In this document: one piece after another, positions 60,372 to 64,000 of the stretch
Layout of the letters: each line of letters opens with the position of its first letter
Position numbering within the stretch: the stretch's first letter is position 1
Assembly: GCF_009857535.1 (NCBI RefSeq)
Contig: NZ_WWCS01000012.1
Coordinates: 62,001 to 126,000 of the forward strand
Length of the DNA: 64,000 nt
DNA from: Duganella margarita
GTDB taxonomy: Bacteria; Pseudomonadota; Gammaproteobacteria; Burkholderiales; Burkholderiaceae_D
Reading direction: 5' to 3'
The notes under the pieces: model-generated
Told to the model about the DNA's origin: nothing
The model's input: only the letters and a program-made list of their open reading frames with translations
Databases searched by the model: none
Made by a program: the position numbers and the translations under genes

Positions 60372-61706
60372 TCAGGCCGGGCGGCGGCGCAGCTTGTAAC
60401 CGATGGCCAGCGCCGCCAGCCACACCGGAATCAGATACACCGACAGCCGCAGGTCCGGCGTCAGGTACATCACTACCAGGATCGCCGCCAGGAAGGCCAG
60501 GCACAGGTAGTTCGTTGCAGGGTAGCCCAGGCTGCGGAACTGCGTGATCTGGCCGGCCGCCTTTTTCTGCGCGCGGAAGCGCAAATGGATCCAGCTGATC
60601 AAGCCCCAGTTGATAATCAGCGCCGACACCACCAACCCCATTAAAAAGCCGAAGGCCTGCGCCGGCATGAAGTAGTTGACCGCGACGCAGATCCCGGTGG
60701 CCAGCGCCGATACGCCGAGTGCCGTCAACGGCACGCCGCGCGCGTTGACCTTCAACAGCGCCTGCGGCGCATTGCCTTGCCTGGCCAGACCATACAGCAT
60801 GCGGGTGTTGGCGTACACGCCGCTGTTATAGACCGACAGCGCGGCCGTCAGCACCACCAGGTTCAGTACATTGGCCACCACATCGCTGTTCAGCGCGTGG
60901 AAGATCAGCACAAACGGGCTGCCGCTGGTGACTACTTTTTGCCACGGATACAGCGACAGCAGGATACCCAGCGCGCCGATGTAGAAGATCAGGATGCGGT
61001 AGATGGCCTGGTTGGTCGCCTTGGGAATGGTCTGCGATGGATTATCCGCTTCGGCGGCTGTGATGCCGATCAGTTCCAGCCCGCCGAACGAGAACATGAT
61101 GACCGCCATGGCCATCACCAGTCCACTGACGCCATGCGGGAAGAAGCCGCCATGCTGCCACAGGTTGGCCACGGTCGCTTGCGGACCGGCGTCGCCGGAG
61201 ATCAGCAGCCAGGCGCCGAACAGGATCATGCCGACGATGGCCAGCACCTTGATGATGGCGAACCAGAATTCCATCTCGCCGAAGGCCTTGACGTTGAACA
61301 GGCTGATGGCGTTGATGATGGCGAAGAAGGCCAGCGCCGACACCCAGGTCGGCACCGCCGGCCACCAATATTGAATATAGATGCCGACCGCCGACAGCTC
61401 GGCCATGCTGACCAGCACATACAATACCCAGTAGTTCCAGCCCGCCATGAAGCCGGCCCAGTGACCGCAGTATTTGTCGGCGAAGTAGCTGAAGGAGCCG
61501 GCCACCGGTTCGTCGACCACCATCTCGCCCAGCTGGCGCATGATGAAGAAGGCGATGACGCCCGCCACGCCATAACCCAGCAGCACCGAGGGGCCGGCCA
61601 TCTGAATCGTCTGCGCGATACCGAGAAAGAGGCCGGTGCCGATGGCGCCGCCCAGCGCGATCAACTGAATGTGCCGGCTTTTCAGGCCGCGCTTGAGTTC
61701 ACTCAT
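60372..61706 (-). CDS. AroP/ProY-type amino acid permease
   Basis: A 444-residue inner-membrane transporter with twelve helices. LKSRHIQLIALGGAIGTGLFLG is the amino acid transporter (AAT) family start and GYGVAGVIAFFIMRQLGEM follows. It probably carries an amino acid such as proline or an aromatic one. It is divergent from the secreted cyanophycinase, so it may take up products of that enzyme or share control with it. Only two bases separate its stop from that of the deacetylase gene. Confidence 0.86.
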   Translation of the reverse strand: MSELKRGLKSRHIQLIALGGAIGTGLFLGIAQTIQMAGPSVLLGYGVAGVIAFFIMRQLGEMVVDEPVAGSFSYFADKYCGHWAGFMAGWNYWVLYVLVSMAELSAVGIYIQYWWPAVPTWVSALAFFAIINAISLFNVKAFGEMEFWFAIIKVLAIVGMILFGAWLLISGDAGPQATVANLWQHGGFFPHGVSGLVMAMAVIMFSFGGLELIGITAAEADNPSQTIPKATNQAIYRILIFYIGALGILLSLYPWQKVVTSGSPFVLIFHALNSDVVANVLNLVVLTAALSVYNSGVYANTRMLYGLARQGNAPQALLKVNARGVPLTALGVSALATGICVAVNYFMPAQAFGFLMGLVVSALIINWGLISWIHLRFRAQKKAAGQITQFRSLGYPATNYLCLAFLAAILVVMYLTPDLRLSVYLIPVWLAALAIGYKLRRRPA

Positions 61707-61788
61707 CAAATCTCCTGTGCACACGGAAGTAAAAGTTGATTCTCGCACAACTGCGGGTCCGGTAGCCAGATGCAACGGCGCTCTGTCA

Positions 61789-61794
61789 TATAAT
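61789..61794 (+). promoter_or_regulatory. Probable -10 element of the cyanophycinase gene
   Basis: A perfect TATAAT lies 30 bases before the start codon, with a GAGGAA ribosome site between. No good -35 hexamer is found at the usual spacing, so an activator may be needed. Confidence 0.4.
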
Positions 61795-61824
61795 TGTAGG
61801 GATCACCCAGACGAGGAATATCGT

Positions 61825-63045
61825 ATGACGAGTTTAGTTAAAGCGGTGCGCATGCTGTGCGTGTCGTTGGTCGCACTGGCCATGCAGGTCTCAACCGCTG
61901 CCGAAGGCGCGCCGAAGGGCCATTTGCTGATCGCCGGCGGCGCCGTGCGGGCCGATAACGGCGAGGTATGGACGCGACTGGTGGAGCTGGCCGGCGGCAA
62001 GGGTGCGCGCATCGCGGTGATGCCCAGCGCGGCCGGCAATCCGCTGCGTTCCGGTACCAATCTGGTGGCAACGCTGAATAAATATGGCGCCTCGGCCTTC
62101 GCCGTGCCGGTCGGGGTGCGCTTCAAGGACCGCGACTACAAGCGCGATGCGGAAGATGAAACGCTGGCGGGCCAGATCCGCGCAGCTGGCGGCGTCTACT
62201 TCGCCGGCGGCGACCAGGGCTTGATCACCAAGGCGCTGGTGCGTCCGGACGGCACGCGTACCGCCGTGTTGCAGGCGATCTGGGATGTCTACCAAAAGGG
62301 AGGGGTGATCGCAGGTAGCAGCGCCGGCGCCGCCATCATGAGCAGCACCATGTATTACGAAGCCAGGACGGTGTTGGGCACCCTGAGCGTGGGCGTTAAC
62401 GACGGCCAGGAACTGGCGCCGGGCCTGGGCTTCGTCGGCAAGGACTTGTTTGTCGACCAGCACTTGCTGGCGCGCGGCCGCTTTGCACGCATGCTGCCGG
62501 CGATGCTGAAGAAGGGCTACAAGCAGGGCCTCGGCATTGACGAAAACACCGCCGTCATCATCGACGGCCAGCGCAATGTGGAAGTGATCGGCTACCAGGG
62601 CGCGCTGCTGCTGGACCTGGAAAAGGCGCAAACCAACGGCACCGAGAAGGCTTTCAACCTGACCAACGCGCGCATCAGCTATCTGGATCGCGGCGACCGC
62701 TATAACCTTGAGACCCGCCAGTACACGCCGTCCTCCGACAAGAAGGACGGCAAGCTCGATCCGGCCAGTCCTTATCTGGATGAGCAGGTTTATTCGGCCG
62801 ACATCCTGGGCCACAACACCGTGCTGGTGATGATGGAAAAGCTGATTAATAATTCGCGCAGCGAGGCGATCGGCATTGCGGCGCCAGCGCCGGGAGACCC
62901 GCGCCCTGACCTGGGCTTCGAATTCAAGCTGACCCGCGACGCCAGCAGCGTTGGTTACGAGTCGGCCACTTCGGATGCGTACACCATTCTCAACCTGCGC
63001 ATGGATGTACGCCCGCTGAAGATTACCCAGTCCTGGTATCAGTAA
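61825..63045 (+). CDS. Secreted cyanophycinase-like S51 peptidase
   Basis: A 406-residue protein with a signal peptide (about 1-25, cut near STAA-EG). The S51 core carries GGVYFAGGDQGLI and the nucleophile elbow VIAGSSAGAAIMS (Ser in GSSAGA), followed by FVDQHLLARGRFARM. Cyanophycinase cleaves the Asp-Arg polymer cyanophycin to beta-Asp-Arg dipeptides; export suggests use of polymer from other cells. The C-terminal 90 or so residues extend beyond the basic fold. It is divergent from an amino-acid permease. Confidence 0.88.
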   Translation: MTSLVKAVRMLCVSLVALAMQVSTAAEGAPKGHLLIAGGAVRADNGEVWTRLVELAGGKGARIAVMPSAAGNPLRSGTNLVATLNKYGASAFAVPVGVRFKDRDYKRDAEDETLAGQIRAAGGVYFAGGDQGLITKALVRPDGTRTAVLQAIWDVYQKGGVIAGSSAGAAIMSSTMYYEARTVLGTLSVGVNDGQELAPGLGFVGKDLFVDQHLLARGRFARMLPAMLKKGYKQGLGIDENTAVIIDGQRNVEVIGYQGALLLDLEKAQTNGTEKAFNLTNARISYLDRGDRYNLETRQYTPSSDKKDGKLDPASPYLDEQVYSADILGHNTVLVMMEKLINNSRSEAIGIAAPAPGDPRPDLGFEFKLTRDASSVGYESATSDAYTILNLRMDVRPLKITQSWYQ

Positions 63046-63074
63046 GGCGCATTACAAATCGGTAAGGCAAACGC

Positions 63075-63084
63075 TTACGCGTAA
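63075..63084. promoter_or_regulatory. Palindrome before the RpiR-type regulator
   Basis: TTACGCGTAA is a perfect 10-bp palindrome, flanked by a related inverted pair GTAAG (63062-63066) and CTTAC (63074-63078). It may be an autoregulatory operator; evidence is positional only. Confidence 0.3.
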
Positions 63085-63146
63085 ATACCCAGTTCACAGT
63101 TGCTTGAAATTTAAGTATGCTGGCGGTTTTGAGAATTGAGTATGGC

Positions 63147-64000
63147 ATGACATCAGGGGAATCGGTTTCGGCGGACGTGGCTTTCGTACAATCGCCACTG
63201 GGGCGGGTGCTGTCCGCCGTGCTGACCGAGGGATCCGCCTCGCACCGCAGCATCGCGGATTACCTGATGCGCAACCCGATGCGCGGCACTGCGCTCAAGA
63301 TCGAGGAGATGGCGGAGGGCTGCAAGGTTTCCACCGCCACCATCAGTCGCTTCGCGCGCGATATCGGCTTTGGCAGCTACGGCGCGATGCGCAGCGCGCT
63401 GGCCGAAACGCTGCATTCCGCCTTGCAGCCGGTGGAAAAGCTGCGCAGTTCCATCGTGCGCAGCAAAGACGCTGTATCGCCGGCCGAAGCCAGTATGGAA
63501 TATGCACGCGCCAACCTGGCTACCACGCAAGGCGCACTGTCGCAGCAGGCGCTGGACGAGGTGGCGCGCAAGATCGATGGCGCGCGCACCATTTACGTGC
63601 TTGGACTGGGCATGTCATCGAGCTTTGCGTCGCTGCTGTCGCTGCACCTGCAACCGTACTGCAAGCACGTGGTGGAGATGGCCGGCGCCGGCGGCAACGA
63701 GGCGGCCGCCGGAAGGCTGGTCCACATCGAGCGTGGCGATATGCTGGTGGCCTTGTCCTTCCCGCGCTATTCCTCGGACACCATGCGGCTGGCGCACTTT
63801 GCCCGCAACCGCAATGCTTGCGTAGTGGCGATGACCGACGTGCCTTCGGCGCCGATGGTGCCGCTGTCCGACCATGTGCTGTACGCCAGCAGCGCACATG
63901 GCGTGCTGCCGGGGAGCTATGTGGCGGCGGTGGCGGTGATCGAGGCGCTGGTGGCGACGCTGATGGTGTCCAATAAATCCAACGTCAGGAAGGCAGCGCG
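63147..64000 (+). CDS. MurR/RpiR-family regulator (3' end outside window)
   Basis: At least 284 residues: an N-terminal RpiR helix-turn-helix (about 18-90, with IADYLMRNPMRGTALKIEEMAEGC and STATISRFARDIGFGSYGAMR) and a SIS sugar-phosphate domain (about 130 onward, TIYVLGLGMSSSFASLLSLHL). The frame is open at the window end. Such regulators sense phosphosugars. An in-frame ATG at 63117 is an alternative start. No target gene is visible yet; it may lie downstream. Confidence 0.85.
   Translation, partial: MTSGESVSADVAFVQSPLGRVLSAVLTEGSASHRSIADYLMRNPMRGTALKIEEMAEGCKVSTATISRFARDIGFGSYGAMRSALAETLHSALQPVEKLRSSIVRSKDAVSPAEASMEYARANLATTQGALSQQALDEVARKIDGARTIYVLGLGMSSSFASLLSLHLQPYCKHVVEMAGAGGNEAAAGRLVHIERGDMLVALSFPRYSSDTMRLAHFARNRNACVVAMTDVPSAPMVPLSDHVLYASSAHGVLPGSYVAAVAVIEALVATLMVSNKSNVRKAA

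Noticed and set aside
1..64000. CRISPR array, tRNA, rRNA, insertion sequence or phage genes
   Set aside because: None found on reading both strands; the only regular direct repeats are the 16-bp pair, the 11-bp array and short promoter motifs.

Overview
The window is high-GC, gene-dense DNA from a Gram-negative bacterium. The mix of genes (LpxO-type lipid A hydroxylase, two TonB-dependent receptors, PaoABC-type molybdenum hydroxylase, FecI/FecR signalling, tartrate dehydrogenase with a divergent LysR gene, CdaR/GarK, pectate lyase) fits a soil- or plant-associated betaproteobacterium, most likely Oxalobacteraceae (Duganella/Massilia/Janthinobacterium type). That placement is inference from gene content and protein style, not from a marker gene. 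I see no rRNA, tRNA, CRISPR array, insertion sequence or phage gene. No gene-free stretch exceeds about 300 bases; the longest (15271-15550) holds no convincing feature.

Layout. 1-3355: leftward branched-chain-amino-acid-type ABC operon (livH-M-G-F plus the first codons of another gene), with a divergent IclR regulator (3477-4235). 4295-5802: a Ca2+/H+ antiporter and a cupin. 5820-7047: an AT-rich insertion carrying one SMEK-domain membrane protein between perfect 16-bp direct repeats, one of which is the 3' end of an araC-type gene. 7032-7659: that araC gene and a PNPOx-type gene, both beheaded and joined head to head, followed by a DUF1653 gene. 7924-15270: a 1386-residue double hybrid kinase, a periplasmic binding protein, and a globin-coupled GGDEF-EAL protein. 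15551-20275: BNR/sialidase-like protein, two membrane proteins and an LtaS-type phosphoglycerol transferase. 20314-25962: an oxygen/acetylation block (PatZ-like acetyltransferase, hemerythrin, two FNR-type regulators, universal stress protein, FNR-box-like sites). 26029-29226: a translationally coupled cassette of acyl-CoA-dehydrogenase-like flavoprotein, PIG-L deacetylase, NodS-like methyltransferase and GT2. 29390-36701: PaoABC-type hydroxylase, TonB receptor and DUF1624-type membrane protein. 36692-45016: LysR/tartrate dehydrogenase, CPA1 antiporter, flavin reductase, small enzymes, pectate lyase, thioesterase and LpxO. 45092-50338: amino-acid permease and CdaR/MFS/glycerate kinase. 50442-57999: FecI-FecR-TonB receptor leading into a Tat-exported exo-rhamnogalacturonan-lyase-like protein. 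58000-64000: TspO, an atypical SDR coupled to a Tat-exported deacetylase, an amino-acid permease divergent from a secreted cyanophycinase, and a cut RpiR regulator.

The genes point to a plant-polymer and sugar-acid lifestyle (pectin and rhamnogalacturonan I, tartrate/malate, glucarate/glycerate) with an oxygen-responsive regulatory block. The best candidates for undescribed biology are the single-gene SMEK cassette and the PIG-L/NodS-like/GT2/flavoprotein cassette. Next come the FNR pair with different recognition helices and the BNR-LtaS envelope operon.
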